Source: Methylomonas koyamae
Lineage (GTDB): Bacteria; Pseudomonadota; Gammaproteobacteria; Methylococcales; Methylomonadaceae
Assembly: GCF_001644025.1 (NCBI RefSeq)
Contig: NZ_LUUK01000225.1
Location: 1-64,000 of the forward strand
Reading direction: 5' to 3'
Length of the DNA: 64,000 bases
Of the stretch, positions 1-9,780 are shown piece after piece (the first letter of the stretch is position 1; each line of letters opens with the position of its first letter). Position numbers and translations under genes: made by a program. The notes beneath the pieces are model-generated. The model saw only the letters and a list, made by a program, of their open reading frames with translations. It did no database searches and was not told the DNA's origin.

Positions 1-41
1 GCGTCAAGCGTTATTTCGACTTCTGATTTAGATCAGCTCAA

Positions 42-1016
42 TCATTGGGCCTTAAACTGCCCTTGATTTTCCACAAACCACTGATAAGTCGCTTTTAATC
101 CGACTTCCAAGTTGAATTTTGGCTGCCAACCCAAAGCTCTGATCTTGGAATTGTCCATCAACTTGCGAGGTGTTCCATCAGGTTTGGTTGTATCCCAAAC
201 GATCTCTCCTTCGAAACCGACAATCTTACCGACTGTTTCCGCAAGTTCACGTATCGTCACATCGACCCCGGTTCCCACATTGATATGGGACAACATGGGT
301 TCGGTAACCGATTGGTAATGCTGCTTGTCCAGCCCCATGACATATATGCAAGCCGCCGCCATATCCTCGACATGCAAAAATTCACGCATTGCTTTGCCTG
401 TTCCCCAAACGGTAACGCTAGCGTCACCGTTGACCTTCGCGTCATGGAATTTACGGATCATCGCTGGAATTACATGGCTATTGTCCAGATGAAAATTGTC
501 GTTTTCTCCATATAGATTGGTCGGCATAACTGATCGAAAATCCGTGCCGTATTGTCGATTGTAAGACTCGCAAAGCTTTATCCCTGCAATTTTTGCGATA
601 GCGTAAGGCTCATTAGTCGACTCCAATATGCCAGTCAGCAATGCGCTTTCAGCCATTGGTTGTGCAGCAAACTTCGGATAGATACACGAACTTCCTAAAA
701 ATAGGAGCTCTCGGCAGCCGGCACGCCACGCTTCGTGGATTACATTGGCTTCCATCATCAAATTTTGATAGATGAACTCCGCTGGATATTCATTGTTCGC
801 GTGGATCCCACCCACCTTAGCCGCCGCTAAAATCACCAGCTGCGGACGCTCTTGCCCCATAAATCTGCGAACCTGCTCCTGGTCGGTTAAATCCAACTCA
901 GAGTGGGATTTGACAATAACGTTTCGATAGCCACCATTCAGCAGTTGCCGATGTATTGCCGACCCAACCATGCCGCGGTGTCCGGCCAAAAAGACTTTTT
1001 TATCCACATCGGCCAC
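42..1016 (-). CDS. fcl: GDP-L-fucose synthase
   Basis: Predicted 3,5-epimerase/4-reductase that turns GDP-4-keto-6-deoxymannose into GDP-L-fucose, a sugar donor for surface polysaccharides. The 324-residue product has the SDR dinucleotide-binding start ([11 protein letters not shown], residues 11-21) and the catalytic YxxxK (YAIAK, about residue 138), at the normal family length. It starts at GTG four bases after the gmd stop, with GGGAG just upstream; no better ATG is in frame. It is the second gene of a gmd-fcl operon next to an exosortase gene, which suggests an exopolysaccharide locus continuing beyond position 1. Function is very secure. Confidence 0.96.
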   Translation of the reverse strand: MADVDKKVFLAGHRGMVGSAIHRQLLNGGYRNVIVKSHSELDLTDQEQVRRFMGQERPQLVILAAAKVGGIHANNEYPAEFIYQNLMMEANVIHEAWRAGCRELLFLGSSCIYPKFAAQPMAESALLTGILESTNEPYAIAKIAGIKLCESYNRQYGTDFRSVMPTNLYGENDNFHLDNSHVIPAMIRKFHDAKVNGDASVTVWGTGKAMREFLHVEDMAAACIYVMGLDKQHYQSVTEPMLSHINVGTGVDVTIRELAETVGKIVGFEGEIVWDTTKPDGTPRKLMDNSKIRALGWQPKFNLEVGLKATYQWFVENQGQFKAQ

Positions 1017-1020
1017 CGCA

Positions 1021-2142
1021 TTACTCCCGACTTACCGAAACGTTGTAACCTTGATCTTTCAACAAAGCGTGTTTGCGAGCTTGCTCCAGATCGTACGCCA
1101 CCATTTCCGCCACCATTTCCGAGAGCGTAATTTGAGGCACCCAACCTAGCTTTTCTTTGGCCTTGGTCGGATCGCCCAGCAAAGTTTCAACCTCTGCCGG
1201 CCTGAAATATCTCGGATCGATCGCAACTATATTCTGCCCAACTTGCAATGCGGGTGCCTTGTCGCCAGCGATAGACTCAACATAACCTTTTTCTTCGACG
1301 CCACTACCCTCCCAGCGAATCGTCACGCCCAATTCGCCGGCCGACATTTCAATGAATTGTCTTACAGAATATTGAACCCCAGTAGCAATAACAAAGTCGT
1401 CTGGCTGTTCTTGCTGCAACATCATCCACTGCATGCGGACATAATCCTTCGCATGCCCCCAATCCCTAAGTGAATCCATATTTCCCATGAATAAGCAACT
1501 ATCCAAGCCAATAGCGATATTACTGAGACCGCGCGTGATTTTACGCGTCACGAAGGTCTCACCCCGGCGCGGGGATTCATGGTTGAACAAAATACCGTTA
1601 CACGCATACATGCCATACGCTTCACGATAATTTACGGTGATCCAATAGGCATAAAGCTTGGCAACCGCGTAAGGAGAGCGCGGGTAAAATGGCGTAGTCT
1701 CTTTTTGTGGAATTTCCTGTACCAAGCCGTAAAGCTCGGACGTCGAAGCCTGATAAAACCGAGTCTGTTTCTCCATGCCTAAAAAGCGAATGGCTTCGAG
1801 CAATCTAAGCGTGCCGATCGCGTCGACGTCCGCAGTATATTCGGGCGATTCAAAAGATACCGCGACGTGACTCATCGCCCCCAAGTTATACACCTCATCT
1901 GGCCTAATTTCGCTCAAGATTCGAGTTAGGTTGGAACTATCGGTCAAATCGCCGTAATGCAGAAAAAACTTCGGATCGCGAATATGCGGATCCTGATAGA
2001 TATGGTCGACCCGCTCGGTGTTAAACAACGACGACCGCCGCTTGATCCCATGCACTTCATAGCCTTTTTCCAACAAAAACTCTGCCAGATAAGAACCGTC
2101 CTGCCCGGTAATCCCAGTGACCAATGCTTTCTTTCTATTCAC
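1021..2142 (-). CDS. gmd: GDP-mannose 4,6-dehydratase
   Basis: First step of GDP-fucose or GDP-rhamnose synthesis: GDP-mannose to GDP-4-keto-6-deoxy-D-mannose. The 373-residue protein has the Rossmann motif [20 protein letters not shown] (residues 9-28), the RRSS segment used for NADP binding, and the YxxxK catalytic pair (YAVAK). Length matches bacterial GMD. The start is GTG, preceded by a good Shine-Dalgarno (GAGGAG) about 5 bases upstream. It lies directly upstream of fcl with a 4-base gap, so the two are co-transcribed. The upstream neighbour on the same strand is the exosortase gene, 55 bases away. Confidence 0.97.
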   Translation of the reverse strand: MNRKKALVTGITGQDGSYLAEFLLEKGYEVHGIKRRSSLFNTERVDHIYQDPHIRDPKFFLHYGDLTDSSNLTRILSEIRPDEVYNLGAMSHVAVSFESPEYTADVDAIGTLRLLEAIRFLGMEKQTRFYQASTSELYGLVQEIPQKETTPFYPRSPYAVAKLYAYWITVNYREAYGMYACNGILFNHESPRRGETFVTRKITRGLSNIAIGLDSCLFMGNMDSLRDWGHAKDYVRMQWMMLQQEQPDDFVIATGVQYSVRQFIEMSAGELGVTIRWEGSGVEEKGYVESIAGDKAPALQVGQNIVAIDPRYFRPAEVETLLGDPTKAKEKLGWVPQITLSEMVAEMVAYDLEQARKHALLKDQGYNVSVSRE

Positions 2143-2197
2143 TATTGCTCCTCTACCATTTGGGGTACTGTTACAAAAACTTTAACGAAACCGGAGA

Positions 2198-3796
2198 TTA
2201 CCCTGCCGACGGAGCGGTCGGGACGACATTTTTACCCGGCAGGTACTCGGGCAACACCGGCAGTAGTGACTTCATAAAATCCTGCAAGCGCTTGTCCGCC
2301 AACGAAATATCCTCAACTTTATCGACCGGAGTGACCAGACGAATCAGCGCCCCATCGGTGCGATTTAACGTAATCGCATCGTAAAACAAATACCATTTGA
2401 CCAGAAACTCGTTAGTGACCTGCCGACCTCGTTGATGAAACCAAAAATAGACCAATTGGCGACTATCGCCTTTTTGAATGATCGCGCGGCTAAGCTTGAT
2501 CGAATCATCCCCTACCCGCATTTCCGGAAATTCGCGCTGTTCAAAACTAACAATCTGCCAACCGTCGCCCGGAATACAACTGCGCGGCGAGTGCACAACC
2601 GCGCCTTTGCGTTGCGATTGATAGTAGGCACTATAAAAGTTGATCGAATTACGGGTACCTTGTTGCACAAAATTAACGATGACGTAATCCGTTAACTTCA
2701 ATTCGTTCAGGTAATATTGAGTCAAATAGTCATTATGTCCGCGCCAGTCGCCTAATTGCGTCGGGAAATGCAGAAAAGCTTTACGCTGAGGGATAATATC
2801 CTCCCTACCCTTGAACTTCTCCGAAGCGAGCCCTCCTAAAACTACTAAGCATAGCACTGCGTAGACTGAGATATTTAGCACTGCGGGCGGCATTCGAGAT
2901 TCGGCCCGCCCCCATTCTTCAGGGATTTGCACCAACTCGTTCATCGACAGGCGACGACCACTAATTCGGCTAAAGATCCGCATTTCGACGAACAGCAGCA
3001 CCATACACAACAGAAACACTGCCCAACCTTCGAAATCATGCAAAAAACCCTCGGCCATATCAGTCCCCCAGTTATCGACTAGCACGCCAATAACACCGAT
3101 GCGAAAACTGTTCATAAAAATGGTCAGCGGCATGGATGACAAAAAGATCAGCAATTTTTGCCAAAACGGCCCCTTAAAGAGATAGGCGCATAAAAACGCC
3201 AAACTAGCCAGCGGAAACAGATAGCGCAAGCCGCTACAAGCATCAACCACTTGTAGCTTATAGACCCCTAGATCGATAACGTTTCCTTCTAAATACACCA
3301 TGATGTCGCAGGCACGGATAAATTCCACGCCGAGCCAGGACGAGATCAATTGCAATTTAGAAGACAAATTGTTCAGGATGAAGTCCGGAAACGGCACCAT
3401 GAAGATTAAGAACAACAGCGGCACCGCGCCGGTGCGTAAGCCCTGTGTTCCGAATGCCGCCGTAAAAATTGCGAACAAGGCCAGAATCAACCCGTACTGT
3501 TCCAGGGTTTTCACGGTAGCCAGGCCGCCGAGTACCAACAGCAATAAAGCGATGACCAACAAACCCAATCCCGCTAGGGACTGCCGAACTTCGCCAACCC
3601 AGGTCAGCTCATGCCGGCGAATCCATAACAGATAAGCGGAAATACAGGGGATAAAAAATCCATGACTGTATTCCTCCCTTTTCGTCCAAGTTGTCATCAT
3701 TTCGTCGATACTGCCGCGAAACGCCAAACCCAGCAATAGAAGAGCTCCGCCCCATAACGCCCAGACCAATATTGGTTTATTTGTTTCCGTATTCAT
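2198..3796 (-). CDS. xrtD: Exosortase XrtD-type with fused EpsI domain
   Basis: Multi-pass membrane transpeptidase-like enzyme expected to cleave C-terminal sorting tails of exported proteins. With the ATG at 3796 it has 532 residues: an exosortase domain (about 10-280) and a C-terminal EpsI domain (about 310-520; signature HSPRSCIPGDGW). The three conserved active residues are visible: Cys in DACSGLRYLF (about 187), Arg in NSFRIG (about 232) and His in FLHDFEGW (about 253). Fusion to EpsI and the two VPIPG-type tails encoded at 26.7-28.3 kb fit the XrtD/VPLPA-CTERM class; that subtype is inference. A GTG at 3829 would add 11 residues. Its position beside gmd-fcl fits the usual link between exosortases and exopolysaccharide synthesis. 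Confidence 0.88.
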   Translation of the reverse strand: MNTETNKPILVWALWGGALLLLGLAFRGSIDEMMTTWTKREEYSHGFFIPCISAYLLWIRRHELTWVGEVRQSLAGLGLLVIALLLLVLGGLATVKTLEQYGLILALFAIFTAAFGTQGLRTGAVPLLFLIFMVPFPDFILNNLSSKLQLISSWLGVEFIRACDIMVYLEGNVIDLGVYKLQVVDACSGLRYLFPLASLAFLCAYLFKGPFWQKLLIFLSSMPLTIFMNSFRIGVIGVLVDNWGTDMAEGFLHDFEGWAVFLLCMVLLFVEMRIFSRISGRRLSMNELVQIPEEWGRAESRMPPAVLNISVYAVLCLVVLGGLASEKFKGREDIIPQRKAFLHFPTQLGDWRGHNDYLTQYYLNELKLTDYVIVNFVQQGTRNSINFYSAYYQSQRKGAVVHSPRSCIPGDGWQIVSFEQREFPEMRVGDDSIKLSRAIIQKGDSRQLVYFWFHQRGRQVTNEFLVKWYLFYDAITLNRTDGALIRLVTPVDKVEDISLADKRLQDFMKSLLPVLPEYLPGKNVVPTAPSAG

Positions 3797-3900
3797 TCCG
3801 TTTGAAATTCCAAAAATTAAAAAAGCCACCGTCCGTCAGGGCGTCCAGCTGAACATCGGACATTTTCCCAGCTCAACGTGAATCGCGGATGACATCCGGA

Positions 3901-4428
3901 TTAATCTTCCGCAGTCTCTGAAAAAATGGGATTGTTTTTATCGTCTTCGTGCAATTTCGCCTTTTCTTCCGGATAAATATGCCAAAACGATTGATCGATC
4001 GCACCGTTCGTGTATCCGTTTTTACGATCGTGGGTGAACGGGCACCACCAATTTTCGACGACTTTGACCATGTAGGCGTGCCATTCGAACAGCGCAACGC
4101 TGTAAGGGCAATACCAAGTGCAATTCAAGATCCAAAACAATTTGGACTGGGCCAGGCTGAGCTTAAACGACCCATCCATTGTAATTTGGTTTTTTAAGTT
4201 ATAACGGTGGCTGGCCCGCTCCGGCAAAAAGTCACTCCAAGACTTCACGTTTTCAGCCCCTACCAGCTTTAAACTCCAGTAGGTCAGGTACGCACTGAGA
4301 ATCACAAATGGGAGCGTCAAGATCGGCAGATAAATGAATAGCAAACCAATCGCTCTGGAAATAACGGGCATTTGCTGGTGACGGCATCCGATGTTGACGC
4401 GCTCCGCGCAGGATTGGCAGGCTTTCAT
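3901..4428 (-). CDS. Unknown membrane protein with Cys, Trp and His clusters
   Basis: I do not recognise this 175-residue protein. It begins with a short Cys-bearing segment (CQSC at 4-7, CRH at 15-17). One long or two short membrane segments follow (about residues 23-55), then a C-terminal region rich in Trp, Cys and His (NCTWYCPYS, ENWWCPFTHD, QSFWHIYPEE). The paired cysteines and histidines could bind a metal, but no family signature is evident. The ATG lies inside the stop of the upstream 59-residue CxxC gene (ATGA overlap), so the two are translationally coupled and probably act together. It is last in the prmA-rlmI gene series; 104 bases separate it from xrtD. Confidence 0.8.
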   Translation of the reverse strand: MKACQSCAERVNIGCRHQQMPVISRAIGLLFIYLPILTLPFVILSAYLTYWSLKLVGAENVKSWSDFLPERASHRYNLKNQITMDGSFKLSLAQSKLFWILNCTWYCPYSVALFEWHAYMVKVVENWWCPFTHDRKNGYTNGAIDQSFWHIYPEEKAKLHEDDKNNPIFSETAED

Positions 4429-4604
4429 CTAAGTTTCTCCTCGGGTATTGTTGTTATGGTTTGCTCGGCATTGAGCAATTGGAAAATACTGCGACAACCC
4501 TCGCAGCAAAACCGTTTCAGCCCATCTCCGGTCAGCAGTTTAAAACCGCCAACCTTTACCGGTTGGCCGCACAAGGCGCACGGGTTAGGCTTCGCTGATG
4601 GCAT
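4425..4604 (-). CDS. Small Cys-rich metal-binding protein (59 aa)
   Basis: A 59-residue reading frame, ATG at 4604 and stop TGA at 4425-4427, sitting seven bases after the rlmI stop and overlapping the next gene by four bases (ATGA). The product has two cysteine clusters, CALCGQPV (residues 9-16) and RFCCEGCRSIF (31-41). This CxxC plus CCxGC layout is known from the N-terminal metal-binding domain of heavy-metal P-type ATPases of the FixI/CcoI group and from TRASH-like zinc ribbons. No ATPase is nearby, so it stands alone. Tight coupling on both sides makes it a convincing gene; metal delivery to the neighbouring membrane protein is only inference. Confidence 0.85.
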   Translation of the reverse strand: MPSAKPNPCALCGQPVKVGGFKLLTGDGLKRFCCEGCRSIFQLLNAEQTITTIPEEKLR

Positions 4605-4611
4605 CGCTAAC

Positions 4612-5808
4612 TCAAAGACTCGGCGAAACAGCGCAAAAAAACGTTTTTAGATATTCTGTTTCCGGAACGGCCGGATGTATTGGGTGGTCGCTTCCCTGGC
4701 CATCCTCACCGAAAAACACCAAATGTCGATCGATATGCCTGGCCGAAGACCTCAGAATCTCGTGTAGATTATCCCGGCTCAAATGGTGAGAGCAAGAAGC
4801 GGATACCAGAATGCCGTCGGCTTCCAACACTTGCAACGCCAGATGGTTCAGCCGGCGGTAGGCCTCGTAACCGGACTTGAAATCTTTTTTGCGCTTGATC
4901 AACGCCGGCGGATCCAGGACGATGGCGTCGTAGTGCCGCCGTCCTTCCCGAGCTTGCTTGAGAAATTCGAAAACATCGCTTCGGACAAAGCCCATCTTAT
5001 CGGCAACTCCGTTCAAGCCCGCACTAGCGGCCGCCAAAGTCAGGGCAGAGTCCGAGCTATCGACGCAACACACCTCGGCGGCGCCGGCCACAGCGGCCTG
5101 GATTCCCCAACCGCCGGCGTAACTGAACAAATCCAGCACTCTGGCGCCTTTGACTAGCGAGGCGAAGCGCGCCCTGGCATTGCGATGATCGTAAAACCAA
5201 CCGGTCTTTTGCCCGGCCGCCACATTGATCAAGAAGCGGGTACCGTTCTCGACAATTTCCGACCGGTCGGGCAGCACCCCAAAAGCTAGCCGCGCTTCCG
5301 TGTTCAATCCTTCCAACTCCCGTTGACCCGTGTCGTTCTTCAGCAGGACTGCTTCCGGGGCCAAAAATTCAACCAACAGCTTGACCAAAAGCTCGATGTG
5401 ACATTCCATACCCACCGTGGTGATTTGAACCGATAAAACCGAACCGTAGCGATCGATCACCAAACCGGGCAATCCGTCGCTTTCGCCGAACACTAACCGG
5501 TAATAAGGTTGATCGAACAGACGTTCGCGCAATGTCAATGCCTGCCGCAAGCGTTGCCTAAAAAATTTCTCGCCGATTTTAACATTGGCTTTCCGAGTGA
5601 GTAGCCGAGCGCAAATCAAGGCATTCGGATTCAAGTAGGCTGTACCCAAAGCATTGCCCGCATGATCGACCACGCAAACCAAATCGCCGGCCGCGAAGCC
5701 GTCCATTGGTGATTTTTGGCTGTCGATTTCATTACTAAACACCCAAAGGTGGCCTTGCCGCAGGCGCTTGTCTTCGTGCTTTTTTAGAAAAAGTTGCGGG
5801 TAAGTCAT
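4612..5808 (-). CDS. rlmI: 23S rRNA m5C1962 methyltransferase (RlmI-type)
   Basis: Class I SAM-dependent methyltransferase of the RlmI/YccW family, which modifies C1962 of 23S rRNA in E. coli. The 398-residue protein starts with a PUA-like domain (about 1-75, LFLKKHEDKRLRQGHLWVFS). The methyltransferase core follows, with the SAM loop VLDLFSYAGGWGIQAA (about residue 220), the DPPA motif (LDPPALIKRK) and a C-terminal SCSHH segment. Length and motif order match the family. It is packed between the DUF3426 gene (6-base gap) and the 59-residue CxxC gene (7-base gap), so it is part of an operon with prmA, another ribosome methyltransferase. Confidence 0.92.
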   Translation of the reverse strand: MTYPQLFLKKHEDKRLRQGHLWVFSNEIDSQKSPMDGFAAGDLVCVVDHAGNALGTAYLNPNALICARLLTRKANVKIGEKFFRQRLRQALTLRERLFDQPYYRLVFGESDGLPGLVIDRYGSVLSVQITTVGMECHIELLVKLLVEFLAPEAVLLKNDTGQRELEGLNTEARLAFGVLPDRSEIVENGTRFLINVAAGQKTGWFYDHRNARARFASLVKGARVLDLFSYAGGWGIQAAVAGAAEVCCVDSSDSALTLAAASAGLNGVADKMGFVRSDVFEFLKQAREGRRHYDAIVLDPPALIKRKKDFKSGYEAYRRLNHLALQVLEADGILVSASCSHHLSRDNLHEILRSSARHIDRHLVFFGEDGQGSDHPIHPAVPETEYLKTFFCAVSPSL

Positions 5809-5814
5809 GCAGAG

Positions 5815-6456
5815 TCAAAGTAAATTTAATGCATAACCAGCGACGGATGTCGTTGGCGCGGCAAACTGTAAACGAAACGGCTTGGTCTGATCCGGATACA
5901 ACATCCCCGACTCGAAATATTGTTCGGCCCAGAACACCCGCTCCGCGATCACGTTTCCGGATAAATCGGTCAACGTCAACCGTAAATTTGGCACCGCTTG
6001 CGGAAAGAGCCCCTGATTGGAAAGAGCCCCGCTGAGCAAATAACTGCGGTCCGCCCCGGCTTGCAAATTCAATTGACGAAAAGTCATTGCCTTAAGGTTT
6101 CGATATGCGGGCAGCTGACAATGCACTGCCGAACATACGGCCGCCAAAATACTACGAATCGAGGGCCGATTGCTCAAGGCGGCGCCTTCGAAATAGAACA
6201 TTTGCCCAATCAACAAGACCAACATTACCAACGCAGCGTAGCCCCAAAAGCTAGGAGACCCGCTCCGCCCCGCAGTCACTTCTGAAAACCGCGCCGACCC
6301 AACGCCCGCGCCGCCATTCGAAGCGATTGCACTCAGCCTCGGTAACGCGTCGAAACAGCGGCCGCACCCGCTACAAACCAGCAGGTCCCGGCAATTTCTT
6401 AATTCATCGATACTGATCGCTTGACTAAACTGGCAATGCGGGCAGCGGACGAACAT
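5815..6456 (-). CDS. DUF3426 zinc-ribbon membrane protein
   Basis: A 213-residue protein with an N-terminal MJ0042-type zinc finger (CPHC at 5-8, CSGCGRCF at about 28-35), a single membrane segment at about residues 73-92, and a periplasm-facing DUF3426 domain to the end. Family function is unknown. Members are commonly found next to prmA in gammaproteobacteria, as here (3-base gap to prmA). The upstream prmA and downstream rlmI are so close that co-transcription is nearly certain. Confidence 0.85.
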   Translation of the reverse strand: MFVRCPHCQFSQAISIDELRNCRDLLVCSGCGRCFDALPRLSAIASNGGAGVGSARFSEVTAGRSGSPSFWGYAALVMLVLLIGQMFYFEGAALSNRPSIRSILAAVCSAVHCQLPAYRNLKAMTFRQLNLQAGADRSYLLSGALSNQGLFPQAVPNLRLTLTDLSGNVIAERVFWAEQYFESGMLYPDQTKPFRLQFAAPTTSVAGYALNLL

Positions 6457-6459
6457 GCA

Positions 6460-7344
6460 TCACCCGACTTTGCGGGCATCCAGCCTACACCAATCGTCTT
6501 TGCTAATCGGCATCCCAACCTCCAATCCTTGCTGCCGATAGGCTTCGGCTACCGCCTCCGCCTGTTCATTCAAAATCCCAGACAAGATCAGCACTCCGCC
6601 CGGCCGAACTAGGCTTGTCAGTAACGGCGCCAGTTCGATCAGCGGTTTCGCCAATATATTGGCGACGACCACATCGCCGATAACGCCGGAAAACTGCTCG
6701 GGCAAATAATAATTGATTCTAGCTTGGACATTATTTTTCTCGGCATTGTAGCGACTCGCTTCCAGTGCTTGCGGATCGATATCGACGGCGTGAGCGTACT
6801 TACCGCCCAACAACAATCCGGCAACCGCCAAAATCCCCGATCCACAACCGTAATCGATCAAATCCATGGCTTCGACCGAATGCGTGGCCAACCATTCGAG
6901 ACATAATGCCGTGGTCGGATGCGTACCGGTACCGAAGGCCAAGCCGGGATCCAGCGTCATACACACCGAGCCGGATTCGCTCCGTTCCTGGCCGCTAGGA
7001 CAAACCCACAAGCGCTCACCGAACTTCATCGGTTGAAAATGCTCCATCCAGGCCCGCTCCCAAACCTGATCTTGCAACACTTCCGCTACCCATTCCTGTA
7101 GCGGCCGCCCGACAAACTGGTTAAACGTCAAGGTATGGACGATGTCCGGATCGGTGTCCAACTCAAACAGACCGGTCACTCGGGTACGAGTCCATATTTT
7201 AGTTTGATCGATGGCTGGTTCGTAAACTGGTTCGTCTTCGGCATCGCTGTAAGTCACTGAAACAGCGCCCAACTCGCTGAAGAAGTCGGATACCTCGGGT
7301 ACGGTGACTTCGTCGGTCACGACGGAAATTTGATGCCAGGCCAT
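6460..7344 (-). CDS. prmA: Ribosomal protein L11 methyltransferase
   Basis: SAM-dependent enzyme that methylates ribosomal protein L11. The 294-residue product has the N-terminal L11-recognition domain (about 1-110) and a Rossmann methyltransferase domain with DPGLAFGTGTHPTT, the SAM loop DLIDYGCGSGILA and the NILAKPL segment typical of PrmA. Length is standard. It starts at ATG 7344. The stop is three bases before the DUF3426 gene, and accC lies 63 bases upstream on the same strand, so it may be transcribed from the aroQ-accB-accC promoter. Confidence 0.95.
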   Translation of the reverse strand: MAWHQISVVTDEVTVPEVSDFFSELGAVSVTYSDAEDEPVYEPAIDQTKIWTRTRVTGLFELDTDPDIVHTLTFNQFVGRPLQEWVAEVLQDQVWERAWMEHFQPMKFGERLWVCPSGQERSESGSVCMTLDPGLAFGTGTHPTTALCLEWLATHSVEAMDLIDYGCGSGILAVAGLLLGGKYAHAVDIDPQALEASRYNAEKNNVQARINYYLPEQFSGVIGDVVVANILAKPLIELAPLLTSLVRPGGVLILSGILNEQAEAVAEAYRQQGLEVGMPISKDDWCRLDARKVG

Positions 7345-7407
7345 AAAGACGTCGAAGCAGGAGCTTCCGGCCTGTCATCGTCAAGCGATAACAGACCGGA
7401 GAGCGGT

Positions 7408-8751
7408 TTAATGGATACCCAGTTTCTTTTCCAGATAATGGATGTTCTGGCACCCTTGCGCAAATGCCGCGTCAGCCATGATACTCTGCTGCAACGGAAT
7501 ATTGGTTTTAATACCGTCAATCACCATCTCGCTGAGCGCGGTCTTCATTCGGGCAATGGCACTAGCTCTATCGTCGCCGTGAGCGATCAACTTCCCTATC
7601 ATGGAATCGTAATACGGCGGCACTTTATAACCGTTGTAAATATGCGTTTCGCAACGTATCCCCGGGCCACCCGGCATATGGAATTGTTCTATCACGCCAG
7701 GACAAGGCATAAAAGTCTTGGGATCCTCGGCATTCAAGCGGCATTCGATCGCATGGCCGGTAAACACGACCTGTTCCTGAGTAATCGAAAGTTTCTCACC
7801 GGCCGCGATCCGCAGTTGTTCCTTAACGATATCGAAGCCGGTGATCATTTCGGTCACAGGGTGCTCGACTTGAACCCGCGTATTCATCTCGATAAAGTAA
7901 AACTCGCCTTTTTCGTATAGGAATTCGAAAGTGCCGGCACCCAAATAACCGATCTCACGACACGCCAATGCGCAACGTTCACCCATCTGTTTGCGCTGCT
8001 CCGGCGTAATACCCGGCGCGGGCGCTTCCTCCACCACTTTCTGGTGACGGCGCTGCATCGAACAGTCGCGCTCGCCCAGATGTATGGCGTTGCCATGGGA
8101 ATCGGCCAAAACCTGAAATTCGATATGCCGAGGATCTTCCAGGAATTTTTCCATATACACCGTGCTGTTGCCAAATGCGGTCCCGGCTTCGGCTTTGGTC
8201 AGGTTGATGGCGTTCAACAACGCGCTCTCGGTATGCACGGTACGCATGCCGCGTCCGCCGCCACCGCCCGCCGCTTTGATGATCACCGGATAGCCGATCT
8301 CCCTGGCCATTTTCAGATTGGTGTCGTCATCGTCTCCCAACGGGTCCCCGTTGCCCGGCACGCAGGGAATCCCGGCTGCCTGCATCGCTTTTTTCGCGGA
8401 GATCTTGTCGCCCATCATCCGAATGGTATCCGGTTTTGGGCCTATGAACACAAAACCGCTCTGACTGACTTTCTCGGAAAAATCGGCATTTTCCGATAAA
8501 AAACCGTAACCCGGATGTATCGCCTCGGCATCGGTCACCTCCGCCGCGCTAATGATGGCCGGGATATTCAGATAGCTTGCCGACGACGCGGCGGGACCGA
8601 TACAGACCGCTTCGTCGGCCAAGCGAACGTGTTTCAGATCGCGGTCGGCTTCGGAATACACCGCCACGGTTTTGACACCCAGCTCTCGACAAGCTCTCAA
8701 GATGCGCAATGCGATCTCGCCGCGATTGGCGATAACTATTTTTTCGAACAT
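7408..8751 (-). CDS. accC: Acetyl-CoA carboxylase, biotin carboxylase subunit
   Basis: Catalyses ATP-dependent carboxylation of biotin on AccB, the first half-reaction of malonyl-CoA synthesis. The 447-residue protein has the biotin-carboxylase N-terminus ([20 protein letters not shown]), the glycine-rich ATP-grasp loop ([12 protein letters not shown]), the catalytic [14 protein letters not shown] segment and a C-terminal domain. Length matches E. coli AccC (449). It follows accB by 18 bases and precedes prmA. The order aroQ-accB-accC is common in proteobacteria. Confidence 0.98.
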   Translation of the reverse strand: MFEKIVIANRGEIALRILRACRELGVKTVAVYSEADRDLKHVRLADEAVCIGPAASSASYLNIPAIISAAEVTDAEAIHPGYGFLSENADFSEKVSQSGFVFIGPKPDTIRMMGDKISAKKAMQAAGIPCVPGNGDPLGDDDDTNLKMAREIGYPVIIKAAGGGGGRGMRTVHTESALLNAINLTKAEAGTAFGNSTVYMEKFLEDPRHIEFQVLADSHGNAIHLGERDCSMQRRHQKVVEEAPAPGITPEQRKQMGERCALACREIGYLGAGTFEFLYEKGEFYFIEMNTRVQVEHPVTEMITGFDIVKEQLRIAAGEKLSITQEQVVFTGHAIECRLNAEDPKTFMPCPGVIEQFHMPGGPGIRCETHIYNGYKVPPYYDSMIGKLIAHGDDRASAIARMKTALSEMVIDGIKTNIPLQQSIMADAAFAQGCQNIHYLEKKLGIH

Positions 8752-8769
8752 AGCCCCCCCTATAGTCCG

Positions 8770-9216
8770 TTATTCAATAATGAACAAAGGTTGGCCGTAT
8801 TCGACCGGATGGGCGTTTTCAACCAGAATTTGCTTAATCTTGCCGCTCTTGTCCGCTTCAATCTGATTGAGGATTTTCATCGCCTCGATGATGCAAAGCG
8901 TTTGGCCAACGCTGACAGTTTGTCCGAGCTCGACAAAGGCCGCGGAGCCCGGCGACGCGGAGCGATAAAAGGTACCGACCATCGGCGATTTGACGACATG
9001 GCCGCTCACTTTTTCCTCGGCCGGAGCAGAAACGGGCGCCGATGCGGCTGCAGGCGCGGCGGCTACCGGAGCCGGAGCTTGGGTAAACACCGGTGCCGGT
9101 GCCGATGAAGAATAACGGCTGATACGTACCGACTCCTCGCCCTCGCTAATTTCTATCTCAGCAATATCGGATTCTTCGATAAGATCGATTAATTTTTTTA
9201 TTTTTCTAATATCCAT
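8770..9216 (-). CDS. accB: Biotin carboxyl carrier protein of acetyl-CoA carboxylase
   Basis: Carries biotin between AccC and the carboxyltransferase. The 148-residue protein has an N-terminal helical segment, an Ala/Pro-rich linker (about residues 36-70) and a C-terminal biotinyl domain. The biotin-accepting lysine lies in EAMKILNQ (about residue 113; the family more often has AMKM). The ATG overlaps the last 11 bases of aroQ, and accC follows 18 bases after the stop, so the three are one transcription unit. Confidence 0.97.
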   Translation of the reverse strand: MDIRKIKKLIDLIEESDIAEIEISEGEESVRISRYSSSAPAPVFTQAPAPVAAAPAAASAPVSAPAEEKVSGHVVKSPMVGTFYRSASPGSAAFVELGQTVSVGQTLCIIEAMKILNQIEADKSGKIKQILVENAHPVEYGQPLFIIE

Positions 9217-9667
9217 TGTTCTGAGTTCTCGTTAATAAAATCTGATGGGCGGCTTGCAAAGCCAATTCGTAACCGTGCGCTCCCAATCCGCAAATGACGC
9301 CAACGGCGATATCGGAAAAGTAAGAGTGACTCCGGAACGGCTCGCGGGCATGCACATTGGACAAATGCACTTCGATGAAGGCAATCTTGGTGGCTAACAA
9401 GGCATCGCGGATGGCCACGCTAGTATGGGTAAAAGCGGCCGGATTGATCAATATAAAGTCAACGCGGCGCTGGTATGCCTGATGAATATGGTCGATCAGT
9501 TCGTGTTCGGCATTGCTCTGCATGAAATCCAACTCATGGCCCAACTCGGAGGCTAACCGATCGAGTTTTTCATGTATGTCGCTCAAGGTTTGCTTGCCGT
9601 AAATTCCCGGTTCCCGGACACCTAACAGGTTCAAATTGGGTCCGTTTAGAACGGTGATGATCGCCAT
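9206..9667 (-). CDS. aroQ: 3-dehydroquinate dehydratase, type II
   Basis: Third step of the shikimate pathway: 3-dehydroquinate to 3-dehydroshikimate. The start at ATG 9667 gives 153 residues and the canonical N-terminus [16 protein letters not shown]; the reading frame stays open 36 codons further upstream, but that part has no family match. The catalytic Tyr (GIYG) and the NPAAFTHTS and [13 protein letters not shown] segments are present. The 3' end overlaps accB by 11 bases. A leader of roughly 110 bases lies between it and the tlpA-like gene and probably holds the promoter for aroQ-accB-accC. Confidence 0.96.
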   Translation of the reverse strand: MAIITVLNGPNLNLLGVREPGIYGKQTLSDIHEKLDRLASELGHELDFMQSNAEHELIDHIHQAYQRRVDFILINPAAFTHTSVAIRDALLATKIAFIEVHLSNVHAREPFRSHSYFSDIAVGVICGLGAHGYELALQAAHQILLTRTQNNGY

Positions 9668-9780
9668 GCAAAGTGAAAACGAAGGTTGATCGAATAGGCG
9701 GGAATTCTGCCTAATTTGTGTGTTTTTGTCCAGATAAACTGATTTATATCCATTAACACGACATTTTCCGGACAAATCGC

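Noticed and set aside
9668-9775. N-terminal extension of AroQ
   Set aside because: The 36 extra codons are not part of the family; the conserved start [11 protein letters not shown] is at 9667.
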